From positions 1 to 64,000 of the forward strand of contig JAYYYF010000021.1 in NCBI GenBank assembly GCA_036340635.1: a stretch of DNA of 64,000 nt, read 5' to 3'. This DNA is from GCA-002728855 sp036340635. Lineage in GTDB: Bacteria > Bacteroidota > Bacteroidia > Flavobacteriales > Flavobacteriaceae. A model generated the notes under the pieces. It did not search any database. It was not told the DNA's origin and saw nothing but the letters and a program-made list of their open reading frames with translations. Below, piece by piece: positions 52,852 to 61,882 of the stretch (positions are counted from its first letter, which is position 1; each line of letters starts with the position of its first letter). The translations under genes and the position numbers were made by a program.

Positions 52852-53940
52852 TTACTGCCTTTCGATTGATTCTAACATCTTTTCAAAGATTGATGTGTTT
52901 TCGTATATGCCAGAGAATTTTTCTGAAAATGGACCGTAGCTGAAGACAGGGACCATTGTTGCTGTATGGCCCAAAGTAGTATAGGAAGCTTCAAATCTAA
53001 GCGTTTTTATGTTCCCTTTGTTTATTGCCATTCCACCAGTTTCGTGATCAGCAGTTACAATTACGAGAGTGTTTTGATTTTTTTTTGCAAATTCAAAAGC
53101 AACATCTACAGCACCGTTAAAATCTTTGAACTCTGAAACAATATAATCTGTGTCATTTCCATGTCCTCCCCAATCAATTTGGGAACCTTCTACCATTATA
53201 AAAAAAGGATTTTGTCTAGCTTCTATTTTTTCAAGCGTTGATGATAAAACATCCTCTAAGGAAGGTTTTCTAAGATCAAGAGCTCTTGGGGGTTCATCAT
53301 TATAGGTAAAATATCCAAGTTTATTTGATTCAGATTTTTGAAATTTTGAGAAACTAGTCACAATTTCATAACTCTTCTCTTCCATTTCATCTATAAGATT
53401 TCTTTTATCATCTCTTTTATTGAAATGCTTTTCACCTCCACCTACAAAATAATCAACTTCATGTTCACTTAATTGAAGTGCAATTTCTTGGTATTCTCTT
53501 CTTGATTCAACTTTGGCATAGAATGAAGCTGGTGTTGCATGTACAATACTTGAAGTTGCTATTAAGCCAGTTATATAATCTCTGGATTTGCATATCTCTA
53601 ATATAGATTCTAAGGGTTGTCTTGCCATACTAACTCCTACAGCTCCATTATAAGTTTTTTTACCACAGGCCATTGCAGTTCCACTGGCGGCAGAATCTGT
53701 TACAAGTGAATTAGCAGATTGGGTTTTTGATAGACCTATGACATCAAATTTTTCAAGTGCAGATGAATTATCATTAAAATAGGTGCCAGCAGAAATTTGG
53801 GTAAGACCCATTCCATCTCCGATCATTAGTATAATGTTAATATCAGGATTTTCATTTAATTCTCTAAGTCTTTCAAGGGTCGTAACTTGGCTATATCCAA
53901 GGGTAATTGAAAGGAGCGTTAAAAAAAATATCTTTTTCAT
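52852..53940 (-). CDS. alkaline phosphatase (PhoA type)
   Basis: 362 residues with a signal peptide (cut near GYSQ). Metal and catalytic sites: D42 in IILMIGDGMGLTQ, nucleophile Ser83 in VTDSAASGTAMACGKKT, and in the second half EGSQIDWGGHGND (Asp, His) and IVTADHETGG (Asp, His). This is the classic two-zinc phosphomonoesterase active site. It is exported and should release phosphate from organic phosphate. It is monocistronic between the CotH-like gene (convergent) and waaA. Confidence 0.93.
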   Translation of the reverse strand: MKKIFFLTLLSITLGYSQVTTLERLRELNENPDINIILMIGDGMGLTQISAGTYFNDNSSALEKFDVIGLSKTQSANSLVTDSAASGTAMACGKKTYNGAVGVSMARQPLESILEICKSRDYITGLIATSSIVHATPASFYAKVESRREYQEIALQLSEHEVDYFVGGGEKHFNKRDDKRNLIDEMEEKSYEIVTSFSKFQKSESNKLGYFTYNDEPPRALDLRKPSLEDVLSSTLEKIEARQNPFFIMVEGSQIDWGGHGNDTDYIVSEFKDFNGAVDVAFEFAKKNQNTLVIVTADHETGGMAINKGNIKTLRFEASYTTLGHTATMVPVFSYGPFSEKFSGIYENTSIFEKMLESIERQ

Positions 53941-53971
53941 AAAAGCTGCTCAAATATAGTATAATTTACGG

Positions 53972-55213
53972 CTAATTAGATAACATGGTTTCTATATGAG
54001 TTATTATTTTAATAGTGGCTCCCGTATTTTTATTGATATAGTCAAAATTAATTTTACCAGATGTTTTTCTTTTTTTCGCGTCTGAGGAAAATTTTCTAAA
54101 TAGTTTTTCAAAATCATTTTTTGATTCAATTTTAAAAGCACCTCCTTTTTCAATTAAATCAACTGCTTCATTAAATTTCTCAAAATTTTTTCCAACAATC
54201 ACAGGAACACCAAAGACAGCAGGTTCTAAAATGTTATGGAGTCCTCTTTTGCTCATACCTCCCCCAACATAGGTTAGAGATGAATAACTATAGACCTTAG
54301 TTAAAACGCCGATTACATCAATAATTAAAATATTTTTATCTGAATCTATTTCTTTTCTGTATGTACTCCACTTGGCATATGGTTTTTTTATTCTTTTCTC
54401 TAATGTTTTGACAGATTGCTTTGACACATCATGTGGAGCAATAACAATTTTTTCTGAAATATCTTCGCAGAGGAGTTTTTCCATTACTTTATAATCTTCG
54501 CTCCAAGTACTTCCAGCTATAAAACAAAATTTATTTTTAATAAAAGAAGCAATTATGTCTAATTTGTTTTCACGCTTTGTGAACTGATATACTCTATCAA
54601 ATCTAGTATCACCACTTACAGTAACTTGATCTATCCCAATTGAATTAAGAAGGGTTTTGGAGGTTTCATTTTGTGTAAAAAAATGGCTTATTGTTAGAAG
54701 TAATTTTTGATATTCTTTAAAAAAATTTTTAAAGAAAAATTGTGATGGCCTAAAAATACTAGAAACAGAAATTACAGGGATATTTCTTTTATTTAATTCA
54801 ATTAGATAATTTGGCCAAAATTCATATTTTATTAATATTGCTAACCGAGGATTTAGAGAGCCCAAAAAAATTTTTGCGTTTTTTGATGAATCAATTGGGA
54901 GATAGGTAACCAAATCTACTTCTTTAGAATTTTTTTTCGCGTTATATCCTGATGGTGAAAAAAAAGTGAGCAAAATTTTATAATCTTTGAAAGTTTTTTT
55001 AATCCCTAAGATAATAGGACTTCCCTGTTCAAACTCACCAAGAGAAGCAGAATGTATCCATATAATTTTGTCTCTATGGGTGAAGGTTTTTGTGATTTTT
55101 TTAATTGTAGATTTTCTTCCTTCTACAAAATCATTTATTTTTTTTGAAAACATCCCTATAAGAGGTAGAAGAAAATTTGTTAACCGAATTAATTGATTGT
55201 ATATAAAAAGCAA
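53972..55213 (-). CDS. waaA: 3-deoxy-D-manno-octulosonate (Kdo) transferase
   Basis: Adds Kdo to lipid A at the inner membrane. GT30 family features: HSASLGEFEQGSPIILGIK, LLTFFSPSGYN, RLAILIKYEFWPNYLIEL, GSTWSEDYKVMEKLL, IIAPHDVSKQSV-like VIAPHDVSKQSVKTLEKR, and LTYVGGGMSKRGLHNILEPA. About 413 residues. I chose TTG 55213 (MLFIYNQLIRLTNFLLPL), which agrees with the family N-terminus, rather than TTG 55228: that codon is the last three bases of a perfect -7 box (55226-55233) and cannot be in the transcript. Divergent from the DegT gene. Confidence 0.93.
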   Translation of the reverse strand: MLFIYNQLIRLTNFLLPLIGMFSKKINDFVEGRKSTIKKITKTFTHRDKIIWIHSASLGEFEQGSPIILGIKKTFKDYKILLTFFSPSGYNAKKNSKEVDLVTYLPIDSSKNAKIFLGSLNPRLAILIKYEFWPNYLIELNKRNIPVISVSSIFRPSQFFFKNFFKEYQKLLLTISHFFTQNETSKTLLNSIGIDQVTVSGDTRFDRVYQFTKRENKLDIIASFIKNKFCFIAGSTWSEDYKVMEKLLCEDISEKIVIAPHDVSKQSVKTLEKRIKKPYAKWSTYRKEIDSDKNILIIDVIGVLTKVYSYSSLTYVGGGMSKRGLHNILEPAVFGVPVIVGKNFEKFNEAVDLIEKGGAFKIESKNDFEKLFRKFSSDAKKRKTSGKINFDYINKNTGATIKIITHIETMLSN

Positions 55214-55225
55214 AACTATTTTTCT

Positions 55226-55233
55226 CAAAAATA
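55226..55233 (-). promoter_or_regulatory. -7 box (TATTTTTG) of waaA
   Basis: Perfect TAnnTTTG on the reverse strand, 12 bases before TTG 55213. Its end is the apparent TTG start at 55228. Confidence 0.6.
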
Positions 55234-55265
55234 GTTTTTTATTACTGAAAGGTAGATGCTTTTCT

Positions 55266-55273
55266 TAATTTTG
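55266..55273 (+). promoter_or_regulatory. -7 box (TAATTTTG) of the DegT gene
   Basis: Perfect TAnnTTTG ending five bases before the ATG at 55279, so a leaderless or near-leaderless mRNA is expected. Confidence 0.62.
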
Positions 55274-55278
55274 CTGAG

Positions 55279-56415
55279 ATGAAAAAAATTGAAATGGTTG
55301 ATCTTAAAGGTCAATACAAAGCAATAGAAGATGAAATTCAAAAGTCCATAGGTGAAGTTTTGAATTCAACCAAATTTATTAAGGGTCCTGATGTTAGTGA
55401 TTTTGAAAAAGGTTTAGAAGAATACTTGGGAGTAAAAAATGCCATAACTTGTGGAAGTGGTACTGATGCTCTTCAAATAGCCTTAATGAGTTTAGAACTT
55501 AATCCAGGCGATGAAATAATAACAACTGATTTCACATTCGCCGCAACAATAGAAGTCATTTTACTTCTAAAATTGAAACCAGTTTTAGTTGACATTGATT
55601 CCAAAACATTTAATATAGATCCTAATGAAATTAAAAAAGCATTAACATCTAAAACTAAAGTGATAATTCCTGTCCACCTTTTTGGGCAAACATCAGATAT
55701 GGATCAAATTGCTGAAATTGCTAAAGAAAACAATTTGTTTATAATTGAGGACAATGCACAGTCAATTGGTTCTAATTATACTTTTTTAAATGGTAAAGAA
55801 AAAAAAGCGGGGACTATAGGGGATATTGGCACAACTTCTTTTTTCCCATCAAAAAATTTGGGAGCATATGGAGATGGAGGCGCTATTTTCACAGAAAATA
55901 ATGAAATTGCTGATAGGATTAGAGCTATTAGTAATCATGGAATGTACAAAAGGGATTATCATGATTTACTAGGAGTCAATTCAAGATTAGATTCTTTACA
56001 AGCAGCAATTTTAAAAGTCAAATTAAAGTATCTTGATTTCTATAATGAGAAAAGACAAAATGCAGCAAAGCAATATGATAATGCCTTTAGAGGTCATGGC
56101 AATATTATAATTCCATTTCATAACAGATTGAGATCTTCTCATGTTTATCATCAATATACCATTAGAATTATAAATGGTGACAGGAATAAACTAGCAGAGC
56201 ATCTTAACAATGATAATATTCCTTATGGGATTTATTATCCTGTTCCATTACATAGGCAAAAAGCTTACAGGAGCGATGAATATAGTGATACTAATTTTAA
56301 GGTGACAAATGATGTGGTTGGTGAAGTGATCTCTTTACCAATGCATAGTGAGTTAGAGGAAAACCAAATTGATTATATTAGTGGTTCAATAAAAACATTT
56401 TTTAAAAACAAATAA
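55279..56415 (+). CDS. DegT/DnrJ/EryC1/StrS-family aminotransferase
   Basis: 378 residues, fold-type I PLP enzyme acting on nucleotide-linked keto sugars. Motifs: the N-terminal VDLKGQYKAIEDEIQ; CGSGTDALQIAL (PLP phosphate); PVHLFGQTSDMDQI, IEDNAQSIGSNY (Asp to pyridine N); PLP lysine K192 in SFFPSKNLGAYGDGGAIFT; NSRLDSLQAAILKVKL near the end. These enzymes usually make amino sugars for surface polysaccharides. No other sugar-nucleotide genes are near, but waaA (Kdo transferase) is divergent. Confidence 0.93.
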   Translation: MKKIEMVDLKGQYKAIEDEIQKSIGEVLNSTKFIKGPDVSDFEKGLEEYLGVKNAITCGSGTDALQIALMSLELNPGDEIITTDFTFAATIEVILLLKLKPVLVDIDSKTFNIDPNEIKKALTSKTKVIIPVHLFGQTSDMDQIAEIAKENNLFIIEDNAQSIGSNYTFLNGKEKKAGTIGDIGTTSFFPSKNLGAYGDGGAIFTENNEIADRIRAISNHGMYKRDYHDLLGVNSRLDSLQAAILKVKLKYLDFYNEKRQNAAKQYDNAFRGHGNIIIPFHNRLRSSHVYHQYTIRIINGDRNKLAEHLNNDNIPYGIYYPVPLHRQKAYRSDEYSDTNFKVTNDVVGEVISLPMHSELEENQIDYISGSIKTFFKNK

Positions 56416-56416
56416 A

Positions 56417-57694
56417 ATGAGAACAGTTATCTTATTAAGTTTTTTAAGTCTTTTCACATATGCCCAGCAAACATATATCCAATGTGGTAAAATATTTGAT
56501 TCTAAGAAAGGGGTTTTAATTAATGAATCCACAATCATTGTTGAGAATGAAAAAATTCTAGCTGTCAAAAAAGGTTTTATAAATCCAGAGAAATCGACTG
56601 ACAAGATAATTGATCTAAAATCAAAATATGTACTTCCTGGACTTGTAGACATGCATGTTCATCTTGAAGGAGAGACTGATCCCAAGAGATATTTAAAAAA
56701 ATTCACTGAAAATGAAGCTGATAGAGCCTATGCTTCTGTCAAATATGCTGAAAGGACTTTACTTGCTGGCTTTACAACGGTTCGCGATCTAGGTGGTACA
56801 GGAGTTAATGTATCGCTTAGAAATGCAATCAATTCTGGGGAGATTATTGGTCCTAGGATTTACACATCAGAAAAATCTTTGGGAACTACTGGCGGTCATG
56901 CTGATCCTACAAATGGATCCAATCGAAAATTGATGGGTGATCCTGGACCGAAAGAAGGAGTAGTTAATTCAGTTGATGATGCAAAAAAAGCCGTTAGACA
57001 ACGTTATAAAAATGGTGCAGATTGTATTAAGATTACTGCTACGGGTGGCGTTTTAAGTGTTGCAAAAAGTGGACAAAATCCACAGTTTACATTTGAAGAA
57101 ATTAAGGCTGTTGTTGAAACTGCTGGTGATTATGGAATGCATGTTGCTGCTCATGCCCATGGAGATGAGGGGATGTATCGCGCTGTATTAGCTGGTGTAA
57201 AAACAATTGAACATGGAACTTTAATGAGTGAAAGGACAATGGATTTGATGAAGAAAAAAAATGCTTTTTTAGTCCCAACTATAACGGCCGGGAAACAAGT
57301 TGCAGAAAAAGCCAAAATAGATGGTTATTATCCTGATATAATTGTTCCTAAAGCACTTTCAATTGGACCTAAAATTCAAGAAACTTTTGGGAAAGCTTAT
57401 AGAAGAGGGGTCCCGATTTCTTTTGGAACAGATGCAGGTGTTTTTCCTCATGGATTAAACGCTAAGGAATTTGTTTACATGGTTGAAGCAGGTATGCCTG
57501 AGGCAGAGTGTATTCAGGCAGCAACAATTACAAATGCTAAAATTTTGCAAAAACAAGATTTAATAGGTGAAATAGCTTCAGGTTACTATGCAGATATAAT
57601 TGCAACTGATAATGATCCATTAGACGATATTTCAACACTGCAGAATGTAGTTTTTGTTATGAAAAATGGACTGGTTTATAAATCTTCAGAATAA
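56417..57694 (+). CDS. secreted amidohydrolase (imidazolonepropionase-like)
   Basis: 425 residues with a signal peptide MRTVILLSFLSLFTYA followed by QQ. The amidohydrolase fold shows the first metal motif DMHVHLEGET, KITATGGVLSVA (Lys or carboxylated Lys equivalent at DCIKITA), VAAHAHGDEGMYRAV and IEHGTLM (His ligands) and SFGTDAGVFPHGL (Asp). This pattern is shared by exported dipeptidases and imidazolonepropionase-like enzymes (Xaa-Pro type) of Bacteroidota. Substrate uncertain, possibly dipeptides. It follows the DegT gene by one base and is cotranscribed. Confidence 0.9.
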   Translation: MRTVILLSFLSLFTYAQQTYIQCGKIFDSKKGVLINESTIIVENEKILAVKKGFINPEKSTDKIIDLKSKYVLPGLVDMHVHLEGETDPKRYLKKFTENEADRAYASVKYAERTLLAGFTTVRDLGGTGVNVSLRNAINSGEIIGPRIYTSEKSLGTTGGHADPTNGSNRKLMGDPGPKEGVVNSVDDAKKAVRQRYKNGADCIKITATGGVLSVAKSGQNPQFTFEEIKAVVETAGDYGMHVAAHAHGDEGMYRAVLAGVKTIEHGTLMSERTMDLMKKKNAFLVPTITAGKQVAEKAKIDGYYPDIIVPKALSIGPKIQETFGKAYRRGVPISFGTDAGVFPHGLNAKEFVYMVEAGMPEAECIQAATITNAKILQKQDLIGEIASGYYADIIATDNDPLDDISTLQNVVFVMKNGLVYKSSE

Positions 57695-57696
57695 TT

Positions 57697-58578
57697 TTAA
57701 ATTTCAAAAGAGTAAGATTCTTTATTTGGGATAATTTTTCTAACCAATCCTTGTAAAACTTTTCCAGGACCAACTTCAACAAATTCATTTACACCTTCAG
57801 ATGATATGTTTTTTATGGTTTGAGTCCACCTTACTGGAGAGGTAATTTGTTCAATCAAGTTTTTCTTAATGTCTAGAGGGTTAGTTACAGCACTAGCAGT
57901 TAAATTTTGATAAATAGGACAAATAGGATTTTTAAATTCAATTGATTCTATTTCGTTTTTAAATTCATTTTTTGCAGATTCCATCAAAGGAGAATGGAAA
58001 GCTCCTCCAACAGGAAGCACTAATGCCCTTTTAGCATTTAAAAGTTTCAATTTTTCGCAAGCAATTTCAACTGCTTTGACTTCTCCAGAAATAACAATTT
58101 GTCCTGGACAATTATAGTTTGCGGTTACAACTTTTCCATCAGTTTCTTCACAAATCTGTTCAATTATTTTATCTTCAAGTCCTAAAACAGCTGCCATTGT
58201 TCCAGGTTTATTTTCACATGCATTTTGCATTGCCCTAGCTCTTTTTGATACAAGTTTTAAACCATCTTCAAAACTAATTGTTCCAATTGAAGTTAGAGCT
58301 GAAAATTCACCAAGGGAATGACCAGCAACGAATTTTGGTTCAAATTTTTGACCCATTATTCTTGATGTAATTACTGAATGAATATATATAGCAGGTTGTG
58401 TTATTTTTGTTTTTTTAAGATCTTCTTTACTTCCTTCAAATAGGATTTTAGATATATTAAAACCTAATATTTTATCTGCAGTTAGGAATAGTTTTTTTGC
58501 TAGTTCAAATTGATCATAAAGATCTTTACCCATTCCTGGAAATTGAGAACCTTGCCCAGGGAAAATATATGCCTTCAT
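57697..58578 (-). CDS. fabD: malonyl-CoA:ACP transacylase
   Basis: Loads malonyl on acyl carrier protein for fatty-acid synthesis. AYIFPGQGSQFPGMGKDL is the N-terminal oxyanion motif, the nucleophile is Ser88 in AGHSLGEFSAL, GAFHSPLMESAK holds the catalytic His, and FVEVGPGKVLQGLVRK ends the domain. 293 residues, normal. The ATG overlaps the folA stop by four bases (ATGA), so folA-fabD form a coupled pair. Confidence 0.97.
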   Translation of the reverse strand: MKAYIFPGQGSQFPGMGKDLYDQFELAKKLFLTADKILGFNISKILFEGSKEDLKKTKITQPAIYIHSVITSRIMGQKFEPKFVAGHSLGEFSALTSIGTISFEDGLKLVSKRARAMQNACENKPGTMAAVLGLEDKIIEQICEETDGKVVTANYNCPGQIVISGEVKAVEIACEKLKLLNAKRALVLPVGGAFHSPLMESAKNEFKNEIESIEFKNPICPIYQNLTASAVTNPLDIKKNLIEQITSPVRWTQTIKNISSEGVNEFVEVGPGKVLQGLVRKIIPNKESYSFEI

Positions 58579-59069
58579 TTATTTGCTTTTACATAGGTTA
58601 AGTATGAAAAATCAAAACTAGTTTGATCGGTTTTCTTAAAAAACTCTTCATTAACTAATTTCCAATTGTTCATATCAATTTTTGGAAAGAAAGTATCAGC
58701 ATCAAAAGTTTGATAAATCTTAGTTAGTTCAATTTTTTCAGTATACTTCATTGCTTCTTTATATATTTCTCCACCTCCTATGATAAAGGGCTGATCATCA
58801 TAATCTGAAATCTTTAAAGCTTCTTCAATTGAATGACATGTTGTTACATCGGCTATTTTGAAATCCATGTTCCTGGTAATTACGATATTATGTCTATTTG
58901 GTAAAGGATGCATTTTTGGAAGTGATTCAAAGGTCTTTCTACCCATAATGACACAATGACTGGAAGTAAGTTCTTTAAATCTTTTCAAATCTTCTGGGAG
59001 ATGCCATATTAGTTGATTGTTTTTCCCTAAAGCATTGTTTTCCGAAATTGCTGCTATAATGGTAATCAT
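58575..59069 (-). CDS. folA: dihydrofolate reductase
   Basis: Reduces dihydrofolate to tetrahydrofolate with NADPH. ITIIAAISENNALGKNNQLI and WHLPEDLKRFKELT (with Asp in the substrate pocket replaced as usual by Glu/Asp at PEDLKRF), VIMGRKTFESLP, and FIIGGGEIYKEAM with the GGxxxY motif. 164 residues. It pairs with ThyA, which produces dihydrofolate, less than 2 kb away; a class V aminotransferase lies between them. Confidence 0.96.
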   Translation of the reverse strand: MITIIAAISENNALGKNNQLIWHLPEDLKRFKELTSSHCVIMGRKTFESLPKMHPLPNRHNIVITRNMDFKIADVTTCHSIEEALKISDYDDQPFIIGGGEIYKEAMKYTEKIELTKIYQTFDADTFFPKIDMNNWKLVNEEFFKKTDQTSFDFSYLTYVKANK

Positions 59070-59136
59070 TATTTATACTAAATTTTATTTTTTAAGTTTA
59101 GATGAAGAAACCAATAAGGAATAACCATAAATGGAG

Positions 59137-59144
59137 TAATTTTG
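59137..59144 (+). promoter_or_regulatory. -7 box (TAATTTTG) of the class V aminotransferase gene
   Basis: Perfect TAnnTTTG, 34 bases before the ATG at 59179. Confidence 0.45.
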
Positions 59145-59178
59145 AGATAACAAATTTACACTTTATTATAAAGTTATA

Positions 59179-60210
59179 ATGTTTCGAGAGGATTTTCCGT
59201 TCTTAAATTCATGCCTATACTTCAATACTGCTTATGTAGGCCTTATGTCAAAATCTTTATTTAATTATAGAAATAAAATTGAATTAAATTATTTAAATAG
59301 TGGTGACCAATACAAAATTGATGCAAATCAGAAAATAAAAAAAATCCAAAAATCGATATCTGATTTTATTGGTTCTGACGATGCAAAGACTTTTTTTGTC
59401 TCCAATTTTTCCATTGGAATTAGAATAGTTTTAGATAGAATTCGAGAGGAATCAAATGTTTTGATAATAGAACAGGATTATCATTCAATCATAAGTGCAG
59501 TAGACGAGAGAAAATTCTCGGTTTTTACAATAAATCTTGATGAAAAAGTTGAAGAATCAATAATTGAAAGTATAAAAAAAAATAAGGTAGAAGTTGTTGT
59601 CTTAAGTCTGGTTCAATATGCGAGTGGGTTTTTTATTGATTTTAAATTTTTAGATGAACTGAAAAATAAATTTCCAAATATTTTAATTATAGGAGACGCA
59701 TCACAATTTCTAGGGACAGATTTTTTTAATTTTTTAAATTCTCCTTTTGATGCAATTATTTGTAGTGGTTACAAATGGCTTTTAGCTGGATTTGGTAATG
59801 GGTTTTTAACTTTTTCAGAAAATTTTCTTAGCAAAACAAATACAAATTCTCAGGTTATTTCTGACAAGGTTTATGTTGGTCATTTTGATATTCTATCCGC
59901 ATATTCCCTAGAATTTTCTTTAAAGAAATTTAGAGAGGTCAATTTTAAATCTTTAGTCCAGGAAAATCAAAGACTTGTTCTTTATTTGAAAGAAAAATTA
60001 TTTGAGATGGGACTAAGTCCTTTTTTGAATAAAGAAGGATTAGAGAGTTCAATTATTAGTATTTCTAGTAATGAAAAGATTTCAAAGATTCTTTTGAAAA
60101 ATAATGTTCATTTTTCTTTAAGAGATGGATACATAAGATTTTCAATACACTTTTATAATAATCAAAATGATATTGAAAATTTAATCAATATTTTGGAAGA
60201 AAGTTTATAA
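59179..60210 (+). CDS. class V aminotransferase (PLP enzyme)
   Basis: 343 residues. N-terminal FLNSCLYFNTAYVGLMS is as in cysteine desulfurase/selenocysteine lyase relatives; AEQDYHSI-like VLIIEQDYHSIISAV, LVQYASGFFIDFKFL, LIIGDASQFLGT (Asp for pyridine N) and PLP lysine K199 in ICSGYKWLLAGFGNGFL. It has no cysteine in the loop where desulfurases carry the catalytic one, so it is more likely a transaminase or lyase. It faces thyA convergently (eight-base gap) and has its own promoter. Confidence 0.87.
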   Translation: MFREDFPFLNSCLYFNTAYVGLMSKSLFNYRNKIELNYLNSGDQYKIDANQKIKKIQKSISDFIGSDDAKTFFVSNFSIGIRIVLDRIREESNVLIIEQDYHSIISAVDERKFSVFTINLDEKVEESIIESIKKNKVEVVVLSLVQYASGFFIDFKFLDELKNKFPNILIIGDASQFLGTDFFNFLNSPFDAIICSGYKWLLAGFGNGFLTFSENFLSKTNTNSQVISDKVYVGHFDILSAYSLEFSLKKFREVNFKSLVQENQRLVLYLKEKLFEMGLSPFLNKEGLESSIISISSNEKISKILLKNNVHFSLRDGYIRFSIHFYNNQNDIENLINILEESL

Positions 60211-60218
60211 ATACTAAA

Positions 60219-61043
60219 CTAAACTGCAACTTCTCCTTTTATGAGAGGATGAGGATCATAGTCTACAAGTTCAAAATCATCGTACTTGAAGTCAAAAATA
60301 TTTTTAACATTGGTGTTAATTTTCATTTTTGGCAAAGATTTTGGCTTTCTCTTTAGTTGTTTATTTATTTGATCCATGTGATTAGAATATATATGCACAT
60401 CTCCAAAAGTATGGATAAATTCTCCGGCTTTATAATTACAAACATTTGCTACCATCATTGTTAATAGAGCGTAAGAAGCAATATTAAATGGGACTCCTAA
60501 AAAAACATCTGCACTTCTTTGATATAGTTGACATGAAAGAGTATTATCAGAAACATAAAATTGAAAAAAAGCATGGCAAGGTGGGAGAGCAGCTTTATTA
60601 TTCGCTACATTTTCTGAAAAAGATAAACTGCTATCTGGAAGTACTGAAGGGTTCCAAGCAGAGATCAAAACCCTTCTACTATCTTGGTTTTTTTTTAAAG
60701 TTTCAATAGCTAATTTTATCTGATCAAGTCCTTCATCATTCCAGTTTCGCCATTGTTTTCCATATATAGGCCCTAAATCACCATTTTTATCTGCCCATTC
60801 GTTCCAAATTCTAATTCCATTTTCAGTTAGATATTTTATGTTTGTGTCTCCCTTAAGAAACCATAAGAGTTCATAAATAACAGATTTGACATGTATTTTT
60901 TTTGTTGTAAGGATTGGAAAACCTTCACTAAGATCAAATCGCATTTGATAACCAAAGATACTTTTAGTGCCAATTCCTGTTCTATCCGTTTTGGATTTAC
61001 CTTTCTCTTTTATGTGCTTTAAAAGATCTAAATATTGTTGCAT
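60219..61043 (-). CDS. thyA: thymidylate synthase
   Basis: Makes dTMP from dUMP with methylene-tetrahydrofolate. Catalytic Cys156 is in LPPCHAFFQFYV; RTGIGTKSIFGYQMRFDL, WGPIYG-like GDLGPIYGKQWRNW, LYQRSADVFLGVPFNIASY and HTFGDVHIYSNH are conserved. About 274 residues against 264 in E. coli; the extra comes from an insert SSLSFSENVANNKA before LPPC, usual in Flavobacteriia. ATG 61043 (MQQYLDLLKHIKEKG) matches the family start; the TTG at 61067 is the end of a -7 box and would add eight residues. Confidence 0.96.
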   Translation of the reverse strand: MQQYLDLLKHIKEKGKSKTDRTGIGTKSIFGYQMRFDLSEGFPILTTKKIHVKSVIYELLWFLKGDTNIKYLTENGIRIWNEWADKNGDLGPIYGKQWRNWNDEGLDQIKLAIETLKKNQDSRRVLISAWNPSVLPDSSLSFSENVANNKAALPPCHAFFQFYVSDNTLSCQLYQRSADVFLGVPFNIASYALLTMMVANVCNYKAGEFIHTFGDVHIYSNHMDQINKQLKRKPKSLPKMKINTNVKNIFDFKYDDFELVDYDPHPLIKGEVAV

Positions 61044-61064
61044 TTCTGATTTGTCAATCGTATT

Positions 61065-61072
61065 CAAAAATA
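61065..61072 (-). promoter_or_regulatory. -7 box (TATTTTTG) of thyA
   Basis: Perfect TAnnTTTG on the reverse strand, 21 bases before ATG 61043. The TTG at 61067 is its end. Confidence 0.6.
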
Positions 61073-61135
61073 TGTAACAGTTTGAAAATGATTTGAAACA
61101 GGTAAAAAAGTTTTCAAAAAAAGATTAACACTTAA

Positions 61136-61744
61136 TTACTTTGATTCTCTTTTTAGGATTTCATCCCTTATAATAGCAGCAGTTTCATAATTTTCTGACT
61201 TAACAAATCTTTTTAGTAAAGATTTCAATTTTGCAGGAGAAAGATTTTTTAAATCTTCGTGTGAATATCCTTTTTTAAGCATTGAATTTTCAGACCAATC
61301 TTGTTCAGAAATATTTTGTCCCCTTTTAGATTTACCCGTATTAAATCCAGCAATTTTCATAATTGATTCATATGTATATATTGGAGCATCAAACCTAATT
61401 GCCAATGCAACTGCATCAGAAGTTCTGGCGTCTATAATTTTTTCTGAATTTTTATGGTTTAAAATCAAATTCGAATGAAAAACACCATCCTCTAATTTAT
61501 TTATTATTACCTGTTCCAATGAAATTTTAAATTCAGAGGAAAAACTCTTGAACAGATCATGAGTCAGTGGTCTTTTTGTCTTTATTTCTCCATCCAGAGC
61601 AATAGCAATTGACTGAGCTTCAAAACCACCAATAATTATAGGCAACTTTCGATTTCCCCCAATTTCATTTAAAATCATAGCATATGCTCCTGTTTCTGTT
61701 TCGGTATACGAAAGGGCCTTTATTTCTAACTGAATTAGTTTCAT
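61136..61744 (-). CDS. bifunctional nuclease (BFN)-domain protein with UVR motif
   Basis: 202 residues. The BFN/DUF151 domain spans about 1-135: QLEIKALSYTETETGAYAMI, LPIIIGGFEAQSIAIALDG, and DARTSDAVALAIRFDAPIY. The C-terminal segment LKSLLKRFVKSENYETAAII followed by RDEI is a UvrB/UvrC (UVR) motif that would hold a protein partner. Members have been described as weak nucleases. ATG 61744 (MKLIQLEIKAL) is preferred over ATG 61774, which would add ten hydrophobic residues not found in the family. Confidence 0.92.
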   Translation of the reverse strand: MKLIQLEIKALSYTETETGAYAMILNEIGGNRKLPIIIGGFEAQSIAIALDGEIKTKRPLTHDLFKSFSSEFKISLEQVIINKLEDGVFHSNLILNHKNSEKIIDARTSDAVALAIRFDAPIYTYESIMKIAGFNTGKSKRGQNISEQDWSENSMLKKGYSHEDLKNLSPAKLKSLLKRFVKSENYETAAIIRDEILKRESK

Positions 61745-61857
61745 AGAATTCTTATAGCAAATTAAAAAAAACATCTCAATTTAATATTCTAATTGGCAAA
61801 TTATTGTTTTATTCAAAAAAGTTTATGATTAAAGAGGCTCATAAATTGCATTTGATG

Positions 61858-61865
61858 TAAATTTG
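61858..61865 (+). promoter_or_regulatory. -7 box (TAAATTTG) of pdhB
   Basis: Perfect TAnnTTTG, 17 bases before the ATG at 61883. Confidence 0.6.
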
Positions 61866-61882
61866 TTTAATTATTAAAGCCA

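Noticed and set aside
59102..59179. 25-codon ATG frame before the class V aminotransferase gene
   Set aside because: It overlaps the -7 box at 59137-59144, ends on the start codon of the next gene and has no family features.
60488..60709. Forward frame of 73 codons antisense to thyA
   Set aside because: Overlaps the catalytic region of thyA on the other strand; no independent support.
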